Source: Galbula dea
Lineage: Eukaryota > Chordata > Aves > Piciformes > Galbulidae
NCBI GenBank assembly: GCA_013399015.1
Contig: VWZX01006809.1
Coordinates: 661,501-725,500, forward strand
Reading direction: 5' to 3'
DNA: 64,000 bases
The position numbers and the translations under genes were made by a program. The notes beneath the pieces were generated by a model. The model saw only the letters and a program-made list of their open reading frames with translations, did not search any database and was not told where the DNA came from. Positions 23,731 to 36,925 of the stretch are shown here, in pieces. Numbering within the stretch: position 1 is the stretch's first letter; each line of letters starts with the position of its first letter.

Positions 23731-25815
23731 CACCCACACATCAGAGGGGAAATAGATATTTTAGTCTACCAAATGCTTAATGTTCTAGTATCACAATCTC
23801 AAATCTAATCTTTTAGTATTTGAAGAGCTGCTTCTTCTCCAATATACAAACCATGAATGATTTGCTCACTAATTCTCAGTTTGATGTACTTTCTGTCGGG
23901 AGACAGGGTGGATTGGTTTTATTTTGTATTTGCTGTTCTTTAGTGAAACTGTTGAAAGATGTTGTAAAGGACCCCACTGAAAGTCTGGAGGACTCTAGCT
24001 ACAGCTGTGTTAGTAAAGGACAGCGTGCTAGGGAGCCTTCCCGGACATTGAAGTTCAATTGTGCATGCTGTCAGATAGCTGGAATTGTTTCTGGCATGCT
24101 GGAAGGGAGCCTGTGCCACCTAGCACGCTACCGAATAACTACTTGGATTATTTTGAGAGTTAGCATGACCTGAGGGCCACTCTCAAACGGTTGTCTGGTG
24201 CTTAACATTTTGTTTTGAAGGACAGGAGAATTTGGTGATGTTGACTCAGGCTATTTCATGACAGGTGAACTGAAGAAAGTTTAACTTCACTATCATAGAC
24301 TTAGTCTCTGTCTATTGTGTTACATAAACAAAGTAGTTCCTAAGCTTTGAAAGACCTGATGCATGCTGTCACCATTCATCACATGTCTTCGTTTGGAAAC
24401 CTTACAGAGGCTGAAAGTGTCCTTCCAGAGGCAATACAAGTGGCAATAAAGCAATAGTTCTTACAGGCTCTTCATTGTGCTGAATCTGCATCCCAAACCC
24501 TAAATGGCTAATTAGTGATAAACGTCATGACTGAATGGAATAAGTACTTTTCTGTTAGAGATAGGACTGAGAAAAGTGAATTATTTCAGTCTCTCACCCA
24601 AGAGGCATAGAAGGACAGAATTTTGTGCAATTGAGGATAGACAACCCTTCTATGACTTTCTTGAATGTATGTTCTGGATGAGCCATAAAGATATTTATTG
24701 TTTGTGCACACCACCAGCCATGGTTGTTTTCAAATCACTGACCAAGAAATAATTGGTTCTCTGTTACTCCTCAAAGTCATTCTCTACACTGCCAGTTTTA
24801 ACAAAACTTTAAATTATGTGAAGCCTTGGCTACCAGAGGTGGTCTGGGCAGTTGTGGTTTTAGACTCTGTGGGATTATTCTAGTGTTGCTGCTAACTTAT
24901 TTGTTAATGCTTTACTCTCAATAGGAATTAAATATTTAGTGTCTGTGACCTGCTCTATCTCCAGCAGCTTGAGGCTTTTAATTTTAATATTATTTTTTAC
25001 ACATACTGCAGCAAAAAGCACACTTCTAAATAGTTTCTTTTTCCCTCTCCTTTTTCTCCTCTGTGGTTCTCTGAAAGGTTAGGTTTGACAATAGGGGTAT
25101 AGTCACAGATACTCAATGCAACAAATGAGAAATGTTCTTCTGTGACCTTAATGTTGGCAAGTGATAATAACCAGTGAACCATGAAATACTGCTGCAATAT
25201 TGTTCATGACTTTTCTGTTTTCTAAGATTAATTTTATGTTCTGAAATGAAGTGACAATCATTTATTATTCTGTTTTACATAGCTTCCACCGGGAAGCAAA
25301 TATGAAAAGCTTAATTTTCTAGTCCACTTGCAGCAGTGTTTCTAGTGAAGAATCAGATATATGTTTAAATATTTCTTGTTTAATGTATACAGTATAATCC
25401 TTTTGTTTAGGCTTAGTCAGAAATGTCTGGTGTAAGATAGAGTGAGCTAGTGTTTTAAAGAGGAAATTACTTTTCTCTCCTAGGGGTTAAATGGTTATAA
25501 TATTAATTATTAATACACTGTGGGTGTGAACTTTGCAAGAATATTTAATTGTGAGCTACTGTTTTCTGAGAACATACCATACTTTGCTAAAAAAACCACC
25601 ATTTTCCCTTTTCTCCAAATTTGGGACTCTTTAAAATGCAGTAAACAGGAATTTAACCACTAAAAACTTGCTGCCAGCAATTTCTGTTCTATAAGTAGAT
25701 TAGAAGAACATTTTCATCAGAGGAAGCATGTATAGTTCTCATATCAAAGATAGTTCACCTTTCCATGTACATCATTATTTTTTCATCCACAGGCTGTTGG
25801 TAAGCAAACAATTTT

Positions 25816-25890
25816 AGGGCTTGATAGTGCAAGTCTTACTCATCTTGAGTACCACTTACCCATGTCAGTGCTTCTGTTGACTTCAGTAAT
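25816..25890 (+). mobile_element. Ancient palindromic repeat fragment
   Basis: GGGCTTGATAGTGCAAGTC, CTTACTCATCTTGAGTA and TCTGTTGACTTCAGTAATAT follow the order of an old archosaur/turtle hairpin element ('gccttgatcctgcaa..ttactcatgtgagtagtcccattgacttcaatggga'). The right arm is lost after about 25890. It was probably a non-autonomous DNA transposon. The family name is not certain. Confidence 0.5.
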
Positions 25891-28800
25891 ATTACAGGTC
25901 TGAAATACATCAGGTGAGCAAAGCCAGGAAAAAGAAAAGCCTTTAATTTCAAGGTCAAATGGATAGGGGAAAGTTGATAGCAATATTTTTAAAGTTTATG
26001 TGGCCTGTTCTTTTTCTTCAAAAATGTGTGTGGCTATGTATTAGGATATAATTGTTTAACTAATTAAGGGATTCATTCTCAGAGGACCTGAATCCCAATC
26101 ATTTTTATTAATGTTAAATTTCTCAGTAAAGTATTTCAAGAAGCTAGTAACTGCCCAGGGCTTGTTTGTCTGGAATGGAATCTATGCAGAATGCAATGGG
26201 CACCCCATCTTCCAGAAAACAAAATCGTTTCCAAATCTGGGTACATAAAATTACACACTAGATCTTTTGTTTGGTCATCTCAGTTAAAGCAGGCTGGTTT
26301 CCAGAGGGAGTGGATGGATTCAAAAGTAAATTTCTGCATTTTGAACATCAGACCAGAACTAGCCGAGTTACTTAAGCACAGGATTAGGTGACTGTCATCA
26401 AGAACTACCAACAGAAAAATACTGATCTATGTACACTGTGAATTAGGGGCCAAAGACAAGGGGCACCCACATGGAACACCAGGCTCCCAATGTCTCTCAC
26501 ACTGACTAGCATTAACTGGAAGATCAAACAATCACTAATAATTCTGGAGTCTTAAAGTAAACAGATTAAGAAGAAATCCTCTGTGTTAATATTCTGATAA
26601 GTAGCCTAAACTCCAAGGTGATGTGCTGTAGCATCACTCAGTTGGGTTCCAGCTGTTCAGACGTTGCAGGCTGTTGTTTCCTGGTTTAATGATAATACCT
26701 TTCCCTGGAGTATTCTGATTAGGTAATTGTTAAAAGTAAGAGTAAAATGTTAGATTCACTACTATTAGTTACCAAAGTCTCAGCTGCCAGGAATTAGATA
26801 CAGTGCTGCTGCCACTAGATGTGCAATAAATAGTGTTTGTGTTAAGAGTCAGAGATTACTTTTGTTCGAGACAGCTCTGCTCATTATAACTCTACTTGAG
26901 GAGCCTTCTTGAAGATTCACAGCAAAGCTCAAGCAAAGGCTAAATATAAAGCCAGCATCCTAGTGGGATTTAAAACAAATAGAAGATAAAAGACCCTTCT
27001 CTTATCTACTGAAATGGCCACAACTTGAAGAGGATAATTTAGCGCATTGCATTTCATTTCCTTGTAATACAGTACATGACATACAAGCAAGATTAGGTCC
27101 TGGGATTCAGAAGCAATGAAACATAAGTCTGTGAGTGCTCAGTGGCTATTTATACATTTCTTTTAAACATGTTTTATCCAAGGGAATTCATAAGAAGACT
27201 GTGTGCTGTTATTCAGAAAACAGTTTGATGGTGCGATCATGGATTATGCAATCACAACATGCAGTGGTTATATCTGAACCGCTCGATTTTTACTATGTAA
27301 TTCCGTGAATCTTCCATAGAGGAGGTGTGCACAATAGTGACTAGTAAATGCATTTTATGTGTGGAGAATACAGAATTTTGCTCTAAAGTTACTAAAATTG
27401 GCATAAATAGAAACAGTACACAGGGCAGTTTTAGAGGCTGAGAGCTCAGTAAGACAGAAACACGAGCCACAAAAGAAAAAGAGCGGAAGTTTTAGCTCCT
27501 CTGTCTACACTTTCTCAGTCCTGTTATGATAATAGTGTCCTTTGTTCCTGTACTTTACTTGTGTTGGTGTAAAAGCATTCAAGTGATCAGCATACAAAAT
27601 GTGCAGAGTGGAACTGATTGCTTCAAGGGAGATTTCCAGGTTAAAGTGAGGTAAGAAGAGAGTTTTGTCTCAAAGTGTGTAGTCTCAGGTAGGTACTCAA
27701 ATGCATGTAGTCTATTCAAGCTTTGTTCTGGACCCCCTGTCTGTTTTGGGGGTGGGTCTAGTCCTTCAGCTGTTGAGTCATTTAGACACTTTGAAACTTC
27801 CATCCTACAGTGCTGTATAATAGTCATCCACATCCATTATGCTCTAACTCATAGGGATTTCAGCAGGAATTTTGGACATGTAATCATGTGTAATGACAAT
27901 ATTCAGTTGCAAGATAGTTGCAAAATACACAAATAATCATTTGAGTGCTTATGGATGGCAAATAACAAGATCCTGCATAGGAGTTTCAAAGAAAAAATGG
28001 TACCTTTTATTTTGGAAAATCTATTTCTTTCTTATTGGTTGTAACCAGCTCTGCACTGTACATTCTCTGTATAAAAAGTCCTGTCCCCAGCAAACAAGAG
28101 ATGAAAACTAACTGAAGGATCGATTTCCTGCTCCAATTTTAATGAGCGAAGTAAAATCTGGAAATTGTTGCATTTCCTCAGCTAGAGATGATTTTTTTTC
28201 TTTCTCTTAGGAAGCAAGAAGTTATATTTTGCTGGAAATAAACAGATTTCTCTGAGTGGAAAATGAAACTTGTTTGTCACAGCAGAGGGCAGAGCTGAAG
28301 GTCAGAGCAGAAGCTCTGGTTGCTGTGACACATTTTCATGAGCTGGATCATCTCTGTGATTGACAAAGCTGACACCTGCAAGAAAGGGAGTGAAGGTGAA
28401 GGGCCAGCAGATTTCCTCATAGTTCTAGGGAAAGGGGAGAAGGTAAAAGAGGGACTAACAGTAAAGCCCTCTTTAAGCATGAATTTAACAGTATATAAAA
28501 AAAAAATAAATAGCTGGCTAAGTGGCAGAGCCCAAGGTTGAGCCCTTAGAGGGGCAGGTAGAGGAACAGATGCTTTCCAATGGACTTTAATCATCTGCTG
28601 CCCTAGTGGCTTTCTCTACCACCTGCTGAGGTTCAGGGTCTTTGTTTTTTAGTGGCCATAGAAGAAGTTAAAGAGGTATATGGTATCTGGAAATGAAGAA
28701 GATAAATTTTTGCTGTTAAAATACGTATACTAAGAAGGAAAAAGATTAAACTATCCAGAAAAATCTTAACAGCAGAGTGAAGTGAACTTCCAGTCTATCC

Positions 28801-31800
28801 TGAAATCATCAAACACTGTCATGTTGTACATCCTTTTGGCTTCAGTGAAGTTTGAATCAAGCCAATGCACTCTTCATTTGATCTCTTTCTAGACTGTCCT
28901 CTAGTTTTTCTTGTTATTTTCAGCTTATTTTCTGTCACTGTTACTTATCATTATTTATGAGCTCTAAGAAATAGCAATGTCAGCAAAGTAAGACTAACTT
29001 CTAAGACTGGGAGTTAGCTGTCTGCTGCAAATTCACTTGGGAAATGTGCTTCTACTGCTGTTCACCAATCTCAAGCTCCTCCTGTAAATCTTAGTAAGGT
29101 CTCAAATCTATCAAGGAGGGATACCCTTGGGAGAGTGCTAATGATTTGGCAGTAGTAAACATGTGTAGAGGACAAGCAGAAAGCTTTGTCTCCAAACTTG
29201 TAAAAGGTAAAGTGTTATTGAGGCTTGTCAAGTTACAGGCTTCACATACAATAAATAAGGTTAATGAGGCATTGAAGACAGGCAGAGATCCTGAAAACTC
29301 TGTGTTATCAGGATATATCAAGATTCTAAAAAAAATATTTTTGTCATGAATTCAAAATCTCACAGGGGAAAATTTACACGTTAGAGGGTTGCAAAAGGAA
29401 ATGAAAGGTCAGGACTTTGTTGCTATATTTACTTACATTTTGGTTTTGCAGAGACAAGAGTCAACTTGTAAACCATGAAAAGGCTCCAGATTTGCTAGTA
29501 TGTCAGTGATTGTGTTTCTTTCTCCACTTGTCAATTTACTTTCTCAAACAACATACATAACAATAAGTTAAGTGCTTCCCTTGTGAATCATACCTTTTTA
29601 TTACCTTTTTTTTTTGGAATGATTTGATAAGGACTTTGTTTTGTCATCATGTAGTCTTTTCTTCAAGATAGAATTAAGCTTGTTTCTCAGACCTCTTCTC
29701 TTTGCAACTCTCCTTCTTCATTGCAGTTGTGATAGCCATAAAATAGAATTTTCTAAAATTGGAGAACAAGCTGATATGCTTCATGCAGCAGAGCTGCAGG
29801 CTATTTTTCATGATTGCACATATATTGTGTTGATTATGATGAAGCCAAGAGATTTTTAAATAAGAAAAAAAGAAGAGGGTGGTGGAAAACAATAGTCTGA
29901 CTCCTGCAGTCTGGCAGAAGCTCCTGAAAGAGATTAAAGATGAACATGCCTTATGAAATAATTATTATTCTGACTTCTGCTGAGGTGTGTGAGCTTTTTT
30001 CCTCTTTTACTGGGCATTTGCTTTGATTTTTTTTTTTTTGGTTTTGTAAAAAGAAAATGAGTTGAGAATATATTTGTCTCAAAAAATATGGAACATTTTG
30101 ATGTATATGGCTACTTGTGTATATTCAAATTATTTATTCTGACAAATCAGGGCATTGTAGATACTGCAACTGCAGTTTATTAATCACTGTTAAAATGGCT
30201 CAGTAAGATAAGAACATGTACACCACTGCTTACAGGGAGAAGCTCATGCACAGAAAGGGAAAGATGTGTTTTAAACAAACTAGAGGTAGAATAAAAGAAA
30301 GAATAAAAGATCTTGTGGCTTTCAAGACAAGGACATTTCTATGTGTTAAAGGGGTGGATGCCTTTGTTTGTACTTTATTTGCTTTGGGATTGTCATTTCC
30401 AGTGATTTATGCAGGTCCCACAGACAAACAAATGTGTAATGACAGTTCCTTGTGGTCTTTCTGTTGATAGAGGATTGTGTCTACAGGTTTGTCCACAGAA
30501 GAAAGTGAGGTTGACCACAAGCTACAATCCATCCTAATTTCCTAGGATTCAGAGAAAAACATTATTATGGAACAGAATTCAGCTACCACAACAGTCACTC
30601 CTTCTTTGTTCTATCAGATTATTTAATTTCTCCAGCCTCCATTTGTTACAGTTAGCATTTAGCAAAATGTTTCTTGCTGTCTCTGGCCTTCCAGAGAACT
30701 TTATAAAAGGTATCTACTGTGGTTGCTGCAAAAGAAGGATCCAAGGGAGATATCTGGAACTTTGAATTTCTTGTAGGAGTTTTAAAAATAGATCTCATTT
30801 ACCAGGAATAACCCCAAAATTAATATGATTCAGCTTCTAAAATGACTCCACTAAATTACATTAAATTCAACAGCTAACATCCTTTCTGAGAATAAAAATA
30901 CATTAGCTTTAATTAGTTCCTTGCCAAAAGTGGAAAAAAATAAACAAGCCTACTTTTATTCTTTCTAGTAGTCTTCACAAATGCACCTCAGCTAATCCAC
31001 TTTCAAGTCACACTTTTAGTTAAGTCAGGTTCATTTTCCTGATTGCCCCTATTTAGACAGGTCTTTGGAACTGGGCTCCAGTTGCAAAACTCAGGTTAGG
31101 ATGTGAATGTAAATTAGTGAACTCTAAGCCAGCTATTGGGATCCTGTCTGGGTCAGGCCAACATAGTTTTTACCTCAGTTAACTTCTTTTACCCTTCAGC
31201 AGCAATGCATTTAACATCATTTTACTGTTATTATTGCTGTTCCTTTCTGTAACTTTTTGAGCAAAAAGACATTGGGCTCTTCTGAGGTAAAGCCCAACAG
31301 TGTGGCTAATAGCAGGGCTAGTGGCACTGCTGCTGAGGAAAATAGCAGTGACAGCAAGAAACACAGATAAAATTGACACTGAGACTCTGACACAGTAAAG
31401 ATTAGTTTCCAGTCAAAATTACTCCCTCACGTAAGCCAGCAGCAGGAGCATCACAGGGATCCTGCCACCAGCATGCCTCCCATGGAAAGAGAAACCAGGG
31501 ACTTTTATTTGCCTTTCTCTGAAAAAAATGAAACTGATAGTCTGCCTCCACCTGCCAGAGGTTCAAACCTGGAATTTCAAATCCTTATTTTCATTGCACC
31601 AGACACTTTCTACAAATGTACATCACTGGTGACAGCAGCACCTTGCTTTCTCACAAACACCTCTGCACTTTCTGCCAGGCAAATGTATGCTCTGGGAGTG
31701 CCTGTCACCAGTCTGTGAGCCTAGACAGCTCTTTCCCTGGTTCAGCCATTGTTCTGGGTGTGCTTGTGTGGCATGTCAAGAGCAAGGTTTTCCAAGAGAA

Positions 31801-33757
31801 GAGACCCATCTGAAACACTCCTAGAAGAAAAGCATCCTAGGTCATGTGTGAAAGAGAGAGTCTGAGGCTGGTGTACAAAGAATTGTGTGGGGTTGGACAA
31901 GAACGAGGACAAGAATACGTGCTGGTTTGAAAAGGGAAATAGGTGAATTATATATGGATTTTGTGTCTTCCATGAGAAATGGAGGGAGGGACATTGCTGC
32001 TGTGGGTCTGAGAAATCTCTAGATGTCTTTTTAAGAAGGAGGTTTGATTCCCACTTTTGCCCTGCAAGAACTCATGCTGAAAAGGGAACAGATGACTTCA
32101 GATCAAAACAGTTCTTTCCCGTGATAATGTGAGTTGAGCTCAAAACCAGATCTGTTCCCATCCTAAATTCTGCTAAACTGCAACCAAATCGTCTGACCAA
32201 ATGTAGACCTCTCAAACAGGTATTCATAATCACACCTTAGAAGTGTCTGTTGTTCTCATCTGAATATAAATGGGATTTAGCATGACTAGTTCATATCCAC
32301 AGACACTGCAGGCGAGATGACTCACACTGCCTATGAGTAACTCTGGAGTCCTGGTAAGATCTAACCAATTCCCAGACTTGCTCTGAGCACAAGCATAGCA
32401 GTGGTGATTCCTGTGTGATCCCACACATGCATAAAGTTACACAAGTATAGGATTATCTATCTGCACAATTGCAGCCCTGTGCTAAAGCTGGGGGAAAGTC
32501 CACAAGGCATATCAATATGATGTTGTACTGCCTTTGGGCTCTGCTGGCACTGCATTCCTTGAGCTGTGTTAGATGATGGGTAGAGGACTTACGTGCTGTC
32601 ACCACTATAACTCCTATGGTTTCTCTACATTAATCTTGCTTTAGACCAGCATGTAATGCTCTTTTGTGATGTGTCTTTATTTGTCCTGATGTGTCCAGCT
32701 CATGGTTGTAAGTCTGGAAAAAGAACATTGAACTGCCTCAGAACTGAGGTTATTTTGAGAGTGAGAAGCTTGTAGTAAAGTAGAGTCTGAAAAAAATTGT
32801 AATCCATAATTAGTTTCTGTTCTGATGACCTAGAAGTTGAATCTTTTAAAAATGAATCACAGTGATGTAGCTGATACATTTTGATGCCAATATTAAATGT
32901 CATTCTGGCTCAAAATACAAACCACAATAGGATTGTAAAAACTTGTCCAAACACCTTTATGTTACAATAATGTACATAACTGCTTTCAGGGAGAGAATGA
33001 ATGTGATTGAGTCTCTATAGTCTACAGCATGCCCCAGTTAGGTTCGATATGTAGAGATACATGCAAGCATGGATACAGATACATTACCTGCTTGTTCTCA
33101 GGGGTAAAGTAGCTGGAGTTTGACACTGATCTTTAATTACCTTTTTTCTCATGCAACAGTCAAATTACATGCATTTTATTCAGCTCATTGGTGGATTTAC
33201 TATTAAATTTCATATTCCTTTTGTATAGTCTCAGAATTCCAGCTTATCTCACTTTCCATTGCCTGCTGACATGAAGACAAGTTTGCTTTTGCTCTTACTG
33301 TTTGCTTCACTGGATTTAGCCCTCTGAATTTCATCCTGAGAGCTGCAGAAATTACAGAAGCAGAAGCTGATTTAAAGAATACGTGGACAAAAAGATGTAA
33401 CATTAATGCACTGATAAAAAGGTGTAAAGCAAAGCTAAAAGAAATCTTGAGAGATTGTCTTAGAGAAAATGCCATGAAAATAGGGCTGAAATGGCATCAT
33501 AAACTTAATCTATAAGAAATCCACTAAAAGGTTCTTTTTGAATTGGAAAAACACAAACAATTTTTCTAGTATTTTGTACTCTCAGTGGTTGATCCTTGAC
33601 AAATTAGAAAGTAAGATTTGGGTAGAAGGACCAGATTTTTTTAGTAGGTTCTGAAATTCAGGATGGTCTTGAGCTTTAGTTACTAAATCCTAAGTGCTAA
33701 GCATAGCTTTTGTTCTTGTTCAGTCATATATTCCTACACAGAAGTAATTTCATATCT
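25891..33757. other. Gene-free unique sequence
   Basis: About 7.9 kb with no recognisable exon, RNA gene or recent repeat. Minor features are a CCACTAGATG core at 26812-26821 (a weak CTCF-like match), a short G/C hairpin (accccc at 27732-27737, gggggt at 27748-27753), and T or A runs near 28190, 29605 and 30030. A tttctcttag acceptor-like site ends at 28210 but leads into only 14 open codons. Confidence 0.65.
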
Positions 33758-34093
33758 TTATGTATGTACCTAAAGGGGGATTACAAGATAGAAGGGGAGA
33801 GACTTTTCAGCTGGTCAGATTGCAACAGGACAAGGGGGAATGGATATAAGCTGAAGGAGGGGAGGTTTAGACTAGAAATTAGAAGGAGGTTCTTCACCCA
33901 GAGGGTGGTGAGAAACAGGAACAGGTTGCCCAGAGAGGTTGTGGATGCCCCATCCCTGGCAGTGTTCAAGGCCAGGCTGGATGTGGCCCTGGGCAACCTG
34001 GTGTAGTATGTGGCATCCCTGCCCATGGCAGGGGGGTTGGAGCTAGGTGATCTTTAAGGTCCCTTCCAACCAGAGCCATTCTATGATTCTATG
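33758..34093 (+). mobile_element. CR1 LINE 3' end, copy A
   Basis: It enters the element near the end of ORF2 (TACCTAAAGGGGGATTACA at 33767-33785). It runs through GAGGTTCTTCACCCAGAGGG (33886-33905), TTGCCCAGAGAGGTTGTGGA and the GGGGGGTTGGAGCTAGGTGA end block. It finishes with GGTCCCTTCCAACC and ATTCTATG octamers at about 34093. The family is normally several kilobases long; 5' truncation is typical of target-primed reverse transcription. No target-site duplication is visible, as usual for CR1. It is moderately diverged and contains no functional gene. Confidence 0.95.
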
Positions 34094-34208
34094 AAATTAA
34101 ACAAAGGTTTTCGTGGCAATAGTTTTGTGAAAATCTATACATATTAATGCAAAACACAATCTACCATTGTTAGATTTACATTAGATATTTAGGTTAGATA
34201 TCAAAAAA

Positions 34209-34718
34209 TATTGCATCCAGTTCTGGAGCCCCTATTACAAGAGGGATGTGGGGGTGCTGGAGTGAGTCCAGAGAAGGGCCACGAGAATGATCAGAGGACT
34301 GGAGCACCTCTCCTACGAGGACAGACTGGAAGAGTTGGGGTTGTTCAGTCTGGAGAGGAGAAGGCCCCAAGGAGACCTTCTTGTGGCCTTCCAGTATCTG
34401 AAGGGGGCCTACAAGAAGCTGGTGAGGGACTTTTTAGGAGGTCAGACAGTGATAGAACCAGGGGAAATGGGTGTAAGCTAGAGGAGGGTAGATTTAGGTT
34501 GGATATTAGGAAGAAGTTCTTCACTGTGAGGGTGGTTAGGCAGTGGAACAGGTTACCCAGAGAGGTTGTGAAAGCCTCTTCCCTGGAAGCTTTTAAGACA
34601 AGGCTTGATGGGGCCCTGGGCAACCTGATCTAGTGGATGGTGTCCCTGCCAGGCAGGGGGGTTGGAGCTAGATGATCTTTGAGGTCCCTTCCAACTCTGA
34701 CGATTCTATGATTCTATA
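34209..34718 (+). mobile_element. CR1 LINE 3' end, copy B
   Basis: A longer copy begins in the ORF2 C-terminal region (CATCCAGTTCTGGAGCCCC at 34213-34231). It still reads as open frame in parts, with RRATRMIRGLEHLSYEDRLE-like residues typical of the CR1 ORF2 C-terminus. It continues through AGGAAGAAGTTCTTCACTGT, GGTTACCCAGAGAGGTTGTG, the GGGGGGTTGGAGCTAGATGA block and GGTCCCTTCCAAC, then ATTCTATG octamers to 34718. It differs from copy A at several diagnostic points (AGACAAGGCTTGATGGGGCC against GGCCAGGCTGGATGTGGCC), so the two are separate insertions, probably from different subfamilies. The 115 bp between them is unique. Confidence 0.95.
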
Positions 34719-34873
34719 GGTACACTGTGATAATAATACAGGAATAAAATCCTTGTAAGTGGCTTTCAGGGAATCTTTCTGCTTAACATCATTTTGAGGA
34801 TTTGAGCAGAGAGAAAAGAAAAATACATAACCATTATTCAGTACCACTACCAGCATCGGAATTCTTTTTAGGG

Positions 34874-35055
34874 TCATAGATCATAGACTGGTTTGGGCTG
34901 GAAGAAAGCTTTCAAGGTCATCTAGTTCAATCCCCCTGCAGTAAGCAGGGTTATCTTCAGCTAGATCATGTTGCTCAAAGCCCTGTCCAGCCTGAGCTGG
35001 AATGGTTCCAGGGATGGAACAACTACCATCTCTCTGGGCAAACAGTGCCAAACAC
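34874..35055 (-). mobile_element. CR1 LINE 3' end, copy C (inverted)
   Basis: The reverse-complement CR1 tail starts with TCATAGATCATAGAC at 34874. It continues with GGTTTGGGCTGGAAGAAAGC, CAAGGTCATCTAGTTCAATC, CCCCTGCAGTAAGCAGGG, TTGCTCAAAGCCCTGTCCAG and CCAGGGATGGAACAACTACC, and fades after CTCTCTGGGCAAACAGTGCC. It faces copy B tail to tail across about 155 bp. It is more diverged than A and B and is truncated at its 5' side (right end). Confidence 0.9.
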
Positions 35056-36860
35056 TAGCTTGGTGTATCAAGCTACCTGATAAACTGTCCTCTTGTCATC
35101 AGCCTTCCTTTTTTGGGCCTTTTTTCTGTCATAGTAATTCAGTCTTTCAAATTAGCTTCAAAATTCTTTAAACAGAGTTAATGTTTATTTCCATATTTGT
35201 CCAGCTCTTGTGTAATAGGCCTTTACTGCAAAATTAGTGTTTAGTTTGAATGACAGAGGCTTTTGCCTTGCCAAGTTTCTCAGAAAACTTACCTCAACAC
35301 TTAGACTATGGATTTTCTCTTTGAAATCATACAACTGTATACTAGTCCATTGCAATAAGTCAGATGTGTGAGCACAAAGTTGTGAAGCAGACAATCGAGA
35401 TCTCAGAGGCAAAAATGAGAATCCCTAACAGTGTTTCTGAGGTGTTAAAAAGAGACTTTGGTTGATGGCATACATGTTCTTCCACAGCTAAACTACTGAT
35501 ACTTCTTCACTTGTATTAAAGTTTGTAGGTTTTCATTCTTCTGCCATTCTTGTTGTCAAGCCATGCTTTGTTGTAAATTCAACTGAAAAGGAACAATTCT
35601 GCTGCCCTAACCATGTGTCATTGCATTCAAAGTTTTGCATGTATTAAACTTCTAGGCACAAATATCCAAAGGTGTGTTCCAACCCAGTAGCTGTAACCAA
35701 AATTATAAGCCTCTTTTTGTTACCATAAAATTGATTCTGGAACATAAATAGGTAGGAACTAGGTATTATTTTTATTAATACAAGTGAAAAAATTAGTTAA
35801 GCAGTGAAGGACAACAGGAACAGAATATGATTTTTGCCATTTATTTGAGGGTGTGGAAGTGATCCTTGTTGTCAAGTGATTCATTTTGTTAGTTATAATT
35901 AATTTAAACCCTAGTAGAAGGTTCAAGTAATCCGTTTTACAAAGTAAATTACCTATTATTTATGTCTATTTTTGTATCATTACTACATATCCACAAATAT
36001 TTCCCAAAGTCTTTTTTAGATACTTCTGTTACTGATAGACTCTTCAGTGGTTCTTTCACATAGATCACTCAATAACATTGAGTCAAGCTTGGAAGTTCAG
36101 TGTCTTATTGATAACTTTTTCCAGATGTCAAATTGATCTTTCTCTACTAAGTTAGTTTTCTGTGGACTTGCCATTTTCTAAAAATACTGCACATTCCAGC
36201 TTCCTGCAGTGAAATCCTGGTCCTGGTGGAGTCAATCTTTGTCTTTTTCACAGCCTGATGTAAGAGACTTTATCAAAGGGCTCCAGGAGGTTCCAATAAA
36301 CTATTTTAACTGACTCTTCCTTACGACTCTTTTGTTAGTGCAATGGAAGAATTCTGATATACACAGGGCAAGACTTGCCTCCAAACTGTTTTGCTTAATG
36401 CCTGCTTACTGCTGTTCATGTGTGCAGTTTGGTTACTCTATGTAATTAGTATTTCAGCTATTTTACCAGGTACTGAGGAAAGCATATGCTGATGGCTATT
36501 GCTCAAATTTGTTCCTTTTTCAATCTAGGTCCTTCACTTACTGCTTCCAAATTTTCTGTAATATAGCTGATCTTAATGAGCAACTGCTTATGGTTAGTGT
36601 CTCAAAAGACTAAAACACTTTGTGTTTATTTCAGCTATTTCCTACCCCCTGGAGAGACTTAATCTTCAGTTACATCTAAATGAAGATAAAAGTGACTGAT
36701 TAAGTTGACAATTAGTGTTGTTTATGGAAATTATTTTTCAAGTGTTTGCAGTTCCTAACCCAGATTCAGTTTCTGCTTTGGAATGTCAAAGGTCTCTGTG
36801 GAAAGACAGTCTGGTGTAAGATTGAAGGCCAGGTGAACTGTATTACTAGCTCTGTTAAGG

Positions 36861-36925
36861 ACTTACAGTATGATATTTGGCAAACCACCTCACTGTGTCT
36901 CCATTCCCCTACAAATAGCATCATA
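36861..36925 (+). mobile_element. MIR-like SINE remnant
   Basis: ACAGTATGATATTTGGCAAA, CCACCTCACTGTGTCTCCA and TTCCCCTACAAATAG track the MIR core and 3' region ('gtgaccttgggcaagttacttaacctctctgtgcctcagtttcctcatctgtaaaat') with many substitutions. It is short and old, so chance resemblance cannot be excluded. Confidence 0.4.

Larger units (their letters stand above)
20137..25815. other. Gene-free sequence with possible regulatory patches
   Basis: No exon or young repeat is recognised. Stretches worth noting are a TAATTGATCATTTATTAATT patch at 22171-22190, dense in homeodomain-type ATTA cores, the block at 23150-23345, an ATAA microsatellite at 23505-23529, and an ancient palindromic fragment at 23676-23730, all but the first entered separately. 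Confidence 0.6.

Noticed and set aside
28211..28255. Exon after tttctcttag
   Set aside because: Fourteen open codons only, with no donor or polyadenylation support.
34211..34633. A 140-codon open frame as a protein gene
   Set aside because: It lies wholly inside CR1 copy B and is a translation of the element's ORF2 end and 3' region. The overlapping frames at 33710-34026 are likewise CR1.
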